The notes under the pieces are model-generated. The model ran no database searches and had not been told where the DNA came from. It was given only the letters and a program-made list of their open reading frames with translations. Below are positions 1 to 9,860 of a stretch of DNA of 64,000 nucleotides, one piece after another. The position numbers and the translations under genes are program-made. The first letter of the stretch is position 1. Each line of letters opens with the position of its first letter. The stretch is from Clavelina lepadiformis (taxonomy: Eukaryota > Chordata > Ascidiacea > Aplousobranchia > Clavelinidae): positions 3,722,501-3,786,500 of the forward strand of contig NC_135243.1 in NCBI RefSeq assembly GCF_947623445.1, written 5' to 3'.

Positions 1-1163
1 GGTCTATTAATTCATTGCGTCATTGTTCTTCCCGCCATATTTTACATCATAACACGAAACAACCCATTTCGGATTTACAAGGGAGTCTTCCAGGCCTGGT
101 TAACCGCCTTAGGAACAGCATCGAGGTAAACTGAATGTTAAAAGTTTGAAATTGGAAAGCTGTTTTCTTAATGAATGCCAGTGGTTCAAGGCCGCCGATG
201 CCAATGCATTTGTTTGTCTACAACAAATGGTCACCAAAGCTGAAATGTAATATAATTATAATAGTACCTGTGCACATTGAGGTGCAAGTGAAGATGTATT
301 GATATAGTATTTGTTGCAGCGCCGCCACCCTCCCAGTGACGATGATGTGCGCAGAAAGGAATCTGAATATTGACAAAAGAGTAACTAGGTTCGTGTTACC
401 ACTAGGTGCGACTATGAACATGGATGGAACTGCATTGTTAGAGGCGGTGGCGGCAGTTACCATCGCCCAGATGTGTCAGATTGACTTGAACACCGGTCAG
501 CTGGTAACAATTAGGTAAGTGGATCCGTGAAATGCATAAAGACATAGAAGACCTTCCATGACGTGAGACCTAGTCATAGCCTTTATATGATTCTTCATGT
601 GATTCTACGATTTTACCTAGGTTACATTCGATTTAACATTTAAACTTCATAGCGCGGTTACCGCTTATAGGTTTATCAAACATATGAGAGAGTAACAAGT
701 TTACAAAATCATTGGATATCTACTTGTCAGCACCTGCAACGATAACTTGCATGCGTTTTAGTGTTACAGCTACTTTAGCCAGCACTGGAGCCGCTGCTAT
801 ACCGGGAGCCGGTCTGATGGCTGTTTTGCTAATTCTCTCAGCCGCTGGCATCCCATCGGAAGGCATCGCAGTGTTATGGTCAGTCGACTGGATCTTGTAA
901 GTTTCCTTTATATGATGTCAGTTGTAAAGTCATTTTCGATGACGTAATTGTGCCGTCGTTGTTGAAACGCTTTTTCAAGGGACCGGCTTCGAACCTCAGT
1001 TAACATACTGGGTGACTGCATTGGGGCCGCGATCGTTGACCATCTTTACAAAAGTAGAACAAAGAAAATCCAGAAACATACCGAAATAGTTTCACTTAAG
1101 GGGAACTCCAGTCATCTTTCCTACTCTGATGATATTGAAGCTGTTGCAGCTGAACAAAATTGA
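1..1163 (+). CDS. Excitatory amino acid transporter (SLC1 family), 3' part
   Basis: This is the C-terminal part of a sodium-coupled glutamate/aspartate transporter of the plasma membrane; the gene begins upstream of the window. I read four exons: 1-125, 320-514, 762-896 and 980-1163, all with GT-AG borders and matching phases. Visible family hallmarks are the HP1 tip (SSAATLPVT), the NMDGT motif of TM7, the HP2 loop (GAAAIPGAG) and TM8 with DRLRTSVN followed by LGDCIGAA. The second Arg of DRLRT is the residue that in mammalian EAATs contacts the side-chain carboxylate of glutamate; neutral amino-acid ASCT members replace it, so an acidic amino-acid carrier is inferred. HP1 reads SSAAT where most EAATs have SSSSAT. 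The cytoplasmic tail after TM8 is about 40 residues and ends in EQN. Family assignment is secure; the exact paralogue is not. Confidence 0.95.
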
Positions 1164-1287
1164 TTGCTCTTGTATTTTGTAGCAAAACTAGTATATTATG
1201 TATTGTTTTTTTGACTGTTAAATGGACTATTGTAAAAATTAGTTTCTATCCTATCCGGAATCTCAGCTTCAGGTCATTTTATTGGCC

Positions 1288-1293
1288 AATAAA
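1288..1293 (+). terminator. Poly(A) signal of the SLC1 gene
   Basis: An AATAAA hexamer lies 125 bases after the transporter stop codon, a normal distance for a short 3' UTR. Confidence 0.55.
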
Positions 1294-2372
1294 GCAACAT
1301 AAGTCGACTCAGTAGTGTAACTTTGGTAAAGATATTACTATATGTTACAAAGCCTTACTTCGTAACCGGGGCTAATCACCATCACCAGGTTCAAGTGTAG
1401 CAAAAGTTTTCTGTCAGTCTGAGAATAAGACATCTTACTACCCAATTCACATCAAGCTCACAGCTGTCTATAATTACCATTATAGTCCCAAGCATATTGT
1501 GGTTGGTACACTATGGCGATTATCACCAACTTTCAAAGTACAACAAAGAAATTTCGAATGCTTCTGTGATGGTAGCACGAGACAGTAGCTTTTTTAAGTC
1601 CAAAACATACAAAACAAATTTTAAACCTCACTGACTGCGTATTCAAGTGTTTGGAAAAATTTATTTCAAACTTGCTATGCACAAGCTGCGTATACACGCA
1701 AGTGGCAGGTAGAGTTAGTTTTAAATAAAGTGCATTTACCAATAAACTCACAAAATGAAATGTACACAATTATCTAACATATATAAATGCACAAAAGAAA
1801 TACTGGAAAATGGAAAAGCTGTTTGGAAAAATGAAAATGACTTCAATATTGTAATAACAATGGCAATGTATTATGTAGGTAAGCAGTTTACGATGCAGAT
1901 ACAAACTAAAATCTAACAAATGTTGACTCAGCTTGTTCAATTGGAAATATATTGGTGCAAAGATCAAGACAGGTAGAAAACAGCAGTATATACATAGACT
2001 AGAGTTAAAAAAGTGAATACTGTACATACATACAAATGTGAATATATAGAAAGTCATCATGTGTTGCATGGAGTCGTAATACCTTAAAATCAAGGGCAAT
2101 ACTTTAGGTAAATTAAAAAAGATTATAGCGGTAAAAAATAAAATATTTGAAGTATGGAAGATCAAAATTTAATACAAAAACTGCATCATTATGAAGATCT
2201 ACTACAGAATATTGAAGAAGCTGACAAATTTATTCTTACAGTCTATCACAAAACTTGCATAATTCAGTTGACACCGACAGCTAATATGAAGAAATGTATT
2301 GGCTTGTTTGTAAATGATAAAAAAACCTAGAAAATAGAGCGGTGTGAGAATAGACTTAATCGCAAGGGCTGA
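1294..2372. other. Intergenic, convergent 3' ends
   Basis: This is AT-rich sequence between the convergent SLC1 and IL-17-receptor-like genes. The open frames here (for example about 130 codons on the minus strand at 1770-2165) are rich in Phe, Ile and Tyr with no recognisable motif. They look like chance frames, and part of the stretch is probably the 3' UTR of the minus-strand gene. I see no gene in it. Confidence 0.6.
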
Positions 2373-3800
2373 TCAAAGCACCGTACTATTATACCTTGCA
2401 CCATCTTCATAACTTGTCAGCAAGGGGGTGGTAACAGTAGAAGTTGTTGAACAACCATCTGAACTGCTAAGTGAAATGGTAGATGCTTTGTTTAAATTTG
2501 ATAAAGCATCGAACAGATACTGTATTTCTGTCTTAGGTATTATATCTGGGTCTTTTCCAGTGGTCTGATGAAAGAACTTTTCGAAATCCTGTCCCATTTC
2601 ATAGCCAATGATCTTGCTTCTATGTTGCTTGATAATATCCGGAATGGAATTCTCATTTCTACTTCCAAAATAGATATAAGAAAAAGCACACTTTCTTGCC
2701 CACTGTAATGATGTTCTCTGACAATCATTTTTAAACTTGGTTAAACCCAACATAAATGGATCTTTTTCAGCATCGGCTGTGTAGTCATCACAGGGCTTGT
2801 TTGCAGGAGGCGTACACACCAGTACAATGTTTTCACAATTTTTGTTGTTGTCGAACCACTGAATCGAGTCTCCCATAGTTGACATGTTCCAGAGATTAAA
2901 CGAAACCTTGAGTCCTCCATGTGCTTTCAGCATGCTTGCTATACATGAGCAAATATCAAAGTGCAAAGGATTTTTCTCTGACTGGAACACAAGTAACATT
3001 ACTGACTTATAACCAAGAACATCATTTGATTTTTCGTATCTTTTCTTCACAAAAGCACAAGCAAGAATAATGACTACAATGACAAAGAATAGGCCAACAA
3101 TGGCCACAATAATGATGACGGTTGGTGATTCTGGTTTATTGTAGGGTTTTTGAGGATTGATATTTTCAATGTCATAATAGTCTTCAATTCCACTATTATC
3201 ATAATCATCGTATCTTTCTTCTGGTTCAGCACAGTATGCTGTTTTGGACATATCTTTGTGATAACATTCGGGAATGTAAATCTTTCTGCGTACATACAAC
3301 GGCTCCCCTTGAACATAAAATAAGGGCATTGTCATTAATCGCATGGTATAAATGGAACCAGGAATTATTTCTTCGTTCTCGGCCATCCCAAAACAAGCGT
3401 AATTGAAAAAAGCTGTGGCTGCACTTGCCCCAGAATCGAAAGTAAATTTCATCTGAAACGAACTTGAACCCAACTTTCTCATTGTCAAATAGTAGCCAGT
3501 GATATTTCTTCCAATTTCGTTTCCATCCTGGCTCCAGGTAATATTTAATGCAACCGAATAAACACCAGTATTTTTTTTGTAAATATACAAGCTCACATTC
3601 AACCATTTTGGCGCAGGAGCAGTGATTTCATTTGACTTCGGTCGTGGGCGTTTGGAAATACGTTCCACGTTGCATTGTTTAGCCGGTGTGATGTCAAAAT
3701 TGCTGCATCCCTCATTACAACTAAACAAGTCACATTTCATTGCTTTAAAACATGCTAGGCCTACCATGACCAGGGAAGTTAACCAACTGCGTCTCGCCAT
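2373..3800 (-). CDS. IL-17 receptor-like SEFIR transmembrane protein
   Basis: This is a predicted type I membrane receptor of 475 residues read from one uninterrupted frame. I chose the ATG at 3800 because it opens directly into a signal peptide (MARRSWLTSLVMVGLACF); the frame is open 28 codons further up, but that part looks like 5' UTR. The ectodomain (about residues 20-220) has scattered Cys and several N-glycosylation motifs, and ends in an acidic, Tyr-rich stalk (YDDYDNSGIEDYYD). A strong membrane segment lies at about residues 225-252. The cytosolic part begins near residue 263 with hydrophobic strands (SVMLLVFQ, then ENIVLVCTPP) that fit a SEFIR domain, the module by which IL-17 receptors recruit adaptors such as Act1. 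The tail is Ser/Thr-rich. The absence of introns is odd for this family and suggests a retrocopy origin or loss of introns. A solitary SEFIR receptor not orthologous to a vertebrate IL17R is equally possible. Confidence 0.82.
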   Translation of the reverse strand: MARRSWLTSLVMVGLACFKAMKCDLFSCNEGCSNFDITPAKQCNVERISKRPRPKSNEITAPAPKWLNVSLYIYKKNTGVYSVALNITWSQDGNEIGRNITGYYLTMRKLGSSSFQMKFTFDSGASAATAFFNYACFGMAENEEIIPGSIYTMRLMTMPLFYVQGEPLYVRRKIYIPECYHKDMSKTAYCAEPEERYDDYDNSGIEDYYDIENINPQKPYNKPESPTVIIIVAIVGLFFVIVVIILACAFVKKRYEKSNDVLGYKSVMLLVFQSEKNPLHFDICSCIASMLKAHGGLKVSFNLWNMSTMGDSIQWFDNNKNCENIVLVCTPPANKPCDDYTADAEKDPFMLGLTKFKNDCQRTSLQWARKCAFSYIYFGSRNENSIPDIIKQHRSKIIGYEMGQDFEKFFHQTTGKDPDIIPKTEIQYLFDALSNLNKASTISLSSSDGCSTTSTVTTPLLTSYEDGARYNSTVL

Positions 3801-4982
3801 GTATACGATTTTTATTGTGTCATGATTACAAGGTGTGAAGCATTTCCACAATTCTTTATCATTTAGCTGTCTCTGTAAGTGCAATTTAAAAAAATATTCA
3901 GTATTGGTATCATTGGCAAGTTCTCATCATAAAAAGATTAGCGCAAAATGCTATAAAATATACTACACTGTATGTTATTGTTAAAAGGTGACCGCCATAC
4001 ACTGATCTTAGCATGCTCTTTTTACGCCAACCTAACTTTAAAAAGTTTCTCAACTCGGACAAAACAGTATTTTCTACAGTTCTGTCACTTGAATATCCGA
4101 TTTGTTTCAAGAGCGTCCAAGCCAGTCTAAACTTTAGTTGTCCAACTAGAATTTATCTACCTCTGCAACGCACGCTGTCCTCATGATTGTTGGTGTACAA
4201 CCATTTTATGCTCATGCTTCATTGATCATCGATTGTTTGATGTCTATGCGATTGAAAGACGCACCGACAAATAAAAGATATATGTGATAAAATTATTCAA
4301 AATTCAAGGCAATCTCTAACACAGGAGACAGGATGATGTTATACAGTATTTATACCTAAGAAAAGTCCCTTCGGTTTAATTTCACTTCAAATAAAACTTA
4401 ATATTTACGTCACGGGTACACGCTAATGAGAATATATTCTGCAGCCACCATAAATAGCATGTGCACCTCGCTTGGTTAGTTGTCCGAATAACAACATAAC
4501 AACATTTTCAAGCCTTTTTATGTTCAGTGTTTCAAAGAATTATTGTGGCATGTCACTCATGTGTCTGAAAAAGTGTGGTTACCACAATCAAAGTAACGTC
4601 CCCTTTGTGACGTCATATGTACCAGCCAGACTCACAATCCAGGTACGTTTATTTGTGAGCTACAGGTTAACTTTTAGTCTGAAAAAGTTTTAAAAATTTG
4701 TTAATAAAACTATTTTTATTTATCACACTGAGTTTTGAAGTGTTGTTTATTATTCTATTTCTTCTGTTGTTTATTTTAGTTTTTTTTTTGTGTCAACGAA
4801 AACATTTTCTGGTTTGCTGACAGCATTCTACATTCAACACTTCGCACGTTTCAAGCCTGAGCCCGTGGTTAATATTGCACATATTGCTGTTTTGTTTGCA
4901 TTTTTTCTTGTGTTCAAGTGTTCACTTAATATGGGTTTAGTTACCAATATGAGGGATTTTTTATCTAAGTGAACGTTATGTT
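3801..4982. other. Intergenic, upstream of the SEFIR gene
   Basis: Divergent promoter space between the SEFIR gene and the hAT MITE downstream. It includes a T-rich tract around 4740-4790. The short open frames are not supported by any motif. I see nothing further. Confidence 0.5.
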
Positions 4983-4990
4983 CTTTAATG

Positions 4991-5423
4991 CAGGGCTTCC
5001 CAAACTTTTTTGCTCGCGACCCCTTTCAAACTTCTGAAGTTTTCCGCGACCCTTCACGTTTAAATTTATTAGCAGTGCGAAATACACATTAGTCATTAAT
5101 GACATTTATTTAGATGCAAAGACTGAATTCAAGCAACCAGTACTCAAAGCCTACTTACTACTTTACACTTTACACAAACAAAAAAGCACACACATTTATT
5201 CAGTGTGATTGGTGCGACTGCTTTCTGCTACAAAGCAAGTCCAGCCGTGGCTCAATATCTGTTAATGCTGGTCTCAAGGCGGTTTCAATGTTGATTAGGC
5301 TGGAACGATATTTTGTTTTGATTTTATTTTGTACTTCATGTAAAATTGGTATACGCTCTGCGACCCCTGAAGTGCGTTACGCGACCCCTTGCGGGGTCGC
5401 GACCACCAGTTTGGGAAGCCCTG
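4991..5423. mobile_element. hAT-type MITE, 433 bp (CAGGGCTTCCC family)
   Basis: A non-autonomous DNA transposon with terminal inverted repeats that start CAGGGCTTCCCAAACT and continue into a shared GTCGCGACCCC block. It is flanked on both sides by the exact 8-bp duplication CTTTAATG (4983-4990 and 5424-5431). An 8-bp target duplication and CAGGG/CCCTG ends are diagnostic of the hAT superfamily. The inside has no transposase coding sequence. The perfect target duplication suggests a fairly recent insertion. Confidence 0.93.
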
Positions 5424-5431
5424 CTTTAATG

Positions 5432-6315
5432 CATGACGCAATAATATAGGCTAATGAAAAAATTCTTAAAGTGTTTTTTCCCATGACATTCACTGATGCC
5501 ATGCATGGTTTGAAAACACAATCACGTCCATGTAGGTTATTTTGAGATCCGTAGATATATAAGTTGTCAATTGTGGCAATCTATTATTTAATAGAAGTTC
5601 ATTAAACATATTTCAAGTAAAATTTCGATTGAAGCCTTCTATAAAGAGATTCTTAAATTATACAGTCGTCCGAAGCAATGGTGCAGAGATGAAATTAAGA
5701 AATTTATAGGAATAAGATTAATCAGGGGGATAGGCTAATAATAATTATTATGCCCCGATCATCAGGATAATTGAACGCAGGTATAATAACTCAAGAAACA
5801 GCATAATATAGATTTAATTATACCTCTATTTACAACTTAAATGGTATTTTTAAATTGCACTATTAAAAATAATTGCATGCAATTAGACGTAAATGCAACA
5901 AATGACCCTGGGCTTCAAATAAAGGCAATAAAATATTTTTGAATAAAGGGGACATATAAATAGTTTGGTTAATGCTGTACAGACGGTTAGAGAAAAAACA
6001 TCAAGTTTGTATCAAGATAAATGTTTTCTCGAGTTTTCTCTCTAACCTTCCCTTTATCTTAAACTTCATTATTTTACCATAGAATGTCTTAAAAGAAACT
6101 GAACTGTGTGAATGACCGCATAGAAGATTCGTTGAACTTTGAACTATGAACTTTAACCTGTAATTTTGCGACGCCAAAACTTCGCAGGTCGTCAGGTATT
6201 TTTGTGTGAGGTAATCATTCAAATCAACATTTAGAGATACAATTTTTACAGGTCAAAGTTCTTATATAGGCAGCAGCTTTTGTTGAAGTTTCTTTGGTTT
6301 TGTTCTATTTTTAAG
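5432..6315. other. Intergenic, upstream of the lectin gene
   Basis: AT-rich spacer of about 880 bases with no supported gene. It must contain the lectin promoter. The last 60 bases include a TATA-like stretch (CTTATATAGG near 6262) followed by the lectin ATG 50 bases on, which fits a core promoter with a short leader. Confidence 0.45.
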
Positions 6316-8334
6316 ATGGATACCATTTTAAAGACTGCGTCTGTCTTATTGTTCATGTTACCAGTCTGGACAGGTAATTTGTATATATTTTATGAAATAT
6401 TTTATGTCTTCAATAATAAGACCGATTATTACAAAACAATGCTTTTTGCCTTTCAGTCCACCTTTCTTTTTGAAACTTAATTAGCATAATGATTTTTATA
6501 AATTACGCAACAACGAATTTAAGTTATTTGATGTTTGTGCGACTTTTACCCACAGGTGCAACCCAGCAGACAAGTTTTGCCTGCGAACATAAAACCCCGG
6601 TACAAGTTAATTGTCCAGAATATCACGTCATCAATGTAATAGATGCTTTTTATGGTCGTCTGGAAAAAGATAGGTATATGAAGCTAGCCTATAAACGGTT
6701 ACAAAATGGAGTCTAATGCCGAAGCGCATAATAAAATGACGTCACAATTTTGGTAGCAGGGTCTAGTTTATAAATGCATCACGGAATTGTGGGCTTCTGC
6801 ACTAAACCCTTAAAATGTGTATAATAATAATAATAATAATAAATATAAATGACAATGAATAAAATTGAGAAACTGAGTTGGTGTTCTTAACAATTTGTTC
6901 AGATGCGGTTGGGACAAAAATGATCATTGCAAAGCCGACAACTCCCTGTCAATCATCAAAGAAAACTGCCAAAATGAAAACTCTTGCGCTTTGGAAGCGA
7001 GTAACCGTGTCTTTGGTGACCCCTGTCGTGGCGTGGTTAAATACATTAAACTCGATTATGAATGCCTACCAGCAGGTTTCATCTTAAACTGATTTTTTCA
7101 GCAGATTTTCCGTTTAGTGTCGGTTTACAGTTTATGTTAAGTCAAAGCCTGATAAATTACGAATAGTAACGCAAGTAACATTCCAGCTGAAGTTTGATTT
7201 CTATTTAAAGAGACAGTGACGGGTGAAGAAACTCGAACCACCTTTGCATGTGAAAGGGAAACACCGGAACGTGTTCAGTGTCCAGATCACTACGTCATTG
7301 AAGTGATTGACGCGTTCTATGGTCGCCAGGAAAGGGACCGGTAAAATAGTCTGACTTATTCATGTATATCCTACTTTATTTTGCTTCCGGATAAGCCTAA
7401 CTACCTAACCCCACATGTCATTTATATTTACAAGCAAAATTATTGGTATAATGGGTTTTATTCAGATGCGGTTGGAATACAAATGACCAATGCAGAGCGG
7501 AGAATTCTCTTTCAATCATCAAACAAAATTGCCAGTATGAAAACTCTTGCTTGTTGAAAGCTCACAACAGTGTATTTGGCGATCCCTGTCGGGGTGTGGT
7601 CAAATATATCAAGCTTGACTACCAATGCGTGCCTATAGGTAAGTGCTCATTGCTCACGTGCTTAGTGGGCCTACTTGTAACAAAATGAAAGAAAGCGTAA
7701 AAGCACGATTGAAAAAAACTTATTGTAATTTTAATTGAGCCGCCACAATTGCATGCAACGGAGGTTCCACAACGACTTTGAGTAATCCCAATGTTTGTGA
7801 TTTAAATTTACATTTATCGACCAATGTGAAAACAAAAAACTTGGGCGAAGTGGAAACAATGGAGTTTCTCTTCTTCAGAGCAAGAGCGAGTGGCCATCGC
7901 CTGTGAACACAAAAATGACGTCACCGTGACGTGTCCTGACGGATACGTCATGTTGGTTTATGATGGTTTCTACGGAAGAGATGACTTAGCTACGTAAGAT
8001 TGAAAGTTGAACTAGAAATTTTGAACTGAAAATGTATTGTGTCGAACTAACCCGAAGCGAAATTAAGCCTATGTTAAGTCTGGAGGTCAATTAGGCCTAA
8101 CATACTATAGGCTACATTATGTAGGCTGACTTGTTTTAACCTTACAGATGCTTCCAATACGAACAAACAAACACCAACTGCATAGCAAGTGGTTCTGGTC
8201 GAAAATTATGGGAATTGTGCGATTTTAAACAAACTTGTGAGCTCCGAGCTCGTAATTCCGAGTTTGGTGATCCGTGTAAAGGAGTGCGCAAGTTCATCAA
8301 GATGTTCTACGGCTGCCTTCCCCACTACTATTGA
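6316..8334 (+). CDS. Rhamnose-binding lectin with three SUEL/galactose-lectin domains
   Basis: A secreted lectin of 317 residues in seven exons: 6316-6373, 6556-6673, 6903-7075, 7211-7340, 7466-7638, 7879-7993 and 8148-8334. Exon 1 encodes the signal peptide (MDTILKTASVLLFMLPVWTG). Each following pair of exons encodes one SUEL domain of about 95 residues, always split after the YGR...(R/T) segment, so the protein grew by duplicating a two-exon unit. All three domains keep the sugar-site motifs of the family: YGR in the first half and DPC in the second (FGDPCRGVVKYIKLDY in domains 1 and 2, FGDPCKGVRKFIK in domain 3). The eight-cysteine pattern is visible in each domain. Domains 1 and 2 are much closer to each other than to domain 3, pointing to a recent 1/2 duplication. 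Such lectins bind L-rhamnose or D-galactose and act in innate immunity or as egg lectins; which applies here cannot be told. Confidence 0.95.
6821..6842. repeat. (AAT)n microsatellite in lectin intron 2
   Basis: A run of about seven AAT/ATA units lies between exons 2 and 3 of the lectin gene. Confidence 0.8.
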
Positions 8335-8339
8335 GTTGG

Positions 8340-8470
8340 TATGATAATGTTTATCCTCGGACTGAGGAAAGTCTTTGCACGACTTAAACCGGGCGATGAT
8401 TCCTCATCGTTCGAGTCCCAGTTACCGAGTTAGCCTTTAGTGCAAATTCCGATCGTCACATATTTTTTAT
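8340..8470 (-). repeat. 3' fragment of the tRNA-derived SINE
   Basis: About 130 bases that match the 3' half of the longer SINE at 39179-39498 (shared blocks include CTCGGACT, AAAGTCTTTGCACGAC and the GTTCGA...CAGTTAC segment). It lies immediately after the lectin stop codon, so it is probably in the lectin 3' UTR. The tRNA-like head is missing. Confidence 0.6.
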
Positions 8471-8571
8471 TTTTTTTATAGCATTAACCGAGTTGCAGGA
8501 AGAATCAATTTCAATCGATTGGTGAAGATTATGTTTTAGATTTTAAGTTGTTAAAATAATGGTGATATTAG

Positions 8572-8577
8572 AATAAA
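8572..8577 (+). terminator. Poly(A) signal, lectin gene
   Basis: AATAAA 238 bases after the lectin stop codon, beyond the SINE fragment. Confidence 0.5.
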
Positions 8578-9860
8578 AGTATCTGTAAGTTATATTTAAA
8601 ACTGTCTTGCTCAAACATATCCTCGCTACACATTATGGGGTAGCCTGGTCAAATTTATAAGCTCAACAGGTGTCTTGAACAAAAGAAAAATTTTGAACCA
8701 AATTGACTAGGCTATTTGTGTTTGAGATAAATTCGTCGGTTAGAGCTGAGGTCGTTATCTAGATGACGTGTTTGCTCAGGTAGAAAAAATAAAACAACCA
8801 ACGAAAATAACTCCGACACTTACCAAGCATTAATTATCCACAGCGCATCGCGGTACGGTTTTCTTCCAATAACTGGAAACGCATTATTGCCACGATAGCA
8901 AACGAATATGCGTTAGCAATTATTGTTTATAGGCGTAACTTACATGTTATACGCTTTGTCGGTATCTAGTTCGGCCTGCATTTGGACCACATTGATCCAA
9001 AGCAACCAATGATAGAGTCTACGCCAGGGGTGGACAAACGAACGTAAAAGGGAAGTTGGAAGAAGTGCTGCTGCTGATGCCGATCCCTCACTGCCGAATG
9101 CGCTAAGACCATAACTTAGTGAGCCGCGACTGAAAATTCCAATCTTTGTCACAGTCACATACAATGCAGAAGGTGCTAGATTTAGGTTTGATGGCTGACT
9201 AGTCACCGTTTACTTAAGTTGATTGACAACGGTATACAATAAGCAAATACTGCCATAACGTCACGCACAAGAACGTAAATTGTTCGATCAACGGTTCAGT
9301 TAATTAATACACAGTCAACGCGACTAAAGGAATTTTGGCATGAAGGCAATAAAATGAAGTAACAATTGCTGCAATAATGAGTGCAGACTAAAAGAGTTTC
9401 AACAAAATAAAATTACATATAAGCGCATTGTGCAGAACTTATCAAAGTTTCATATGAAACTTCAAGAGGGGGAAACACTGCAATGACAGAACATACGCGG
9501 GGAAACGTATCCGAGAAAAATAGCCGCTTTGCGAAGAAGACATTTGTAAGTCGTAACTGAAAACATACGTGAGGGGAAGAATTGGGGAAAATTTTTGGTG
9601 ATCTACTAATACACGAAAATGTGTTGCAAGTAATCATTTTAATACTGGAATATTTTATCTTTGTGATAATAAACCATCGAGTCCGGGAAACCATTCTTTG
9701 CTAATGTCACAACTTTCATCCCGATTTCAAACACTAAATTATAGTTTTGCTCGTAATTAACAATATGGCTCGGACATTAGCGACTTAGTGGAGGCTGATG
9801 GCAAAACTGCCAGCCCTAGAAAGTATGCGACGCTTGCAAACCAAAACACAGCAGTGATGT
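8578..9860. other. Intergenic between convergent lectin and CNDP2
   Basis: No gene is supported. Two minus-strand open frames (8940-9206, 9413-9694) have no recognisable domain and no splice context. At 9026 there is one hAT-like end (CAGGGGTGGACAAAC) without a matching partner. Confidence 0.5.

Noticed and set aside
1770-2165. 131-codon minus-strand open frame
   Set aside because: Low-complexity Phe/Ile/Tyr-rich translation, no motif, no start context; lies in the probable 3' UTR of the SEFIR gene.
9026-9041. hAT-like terminal sequence CAGGGGTGGACAAAC
   Set aside because: No matching inverted end or 8-bp duplication could be found nearby, so no element can be delimited.
8940-9206. 88-codon minus-strand open frame
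   Set aside because: No recognisable domain or plausible splice partners; the CNDP2 stop is already accounted for at 9861.
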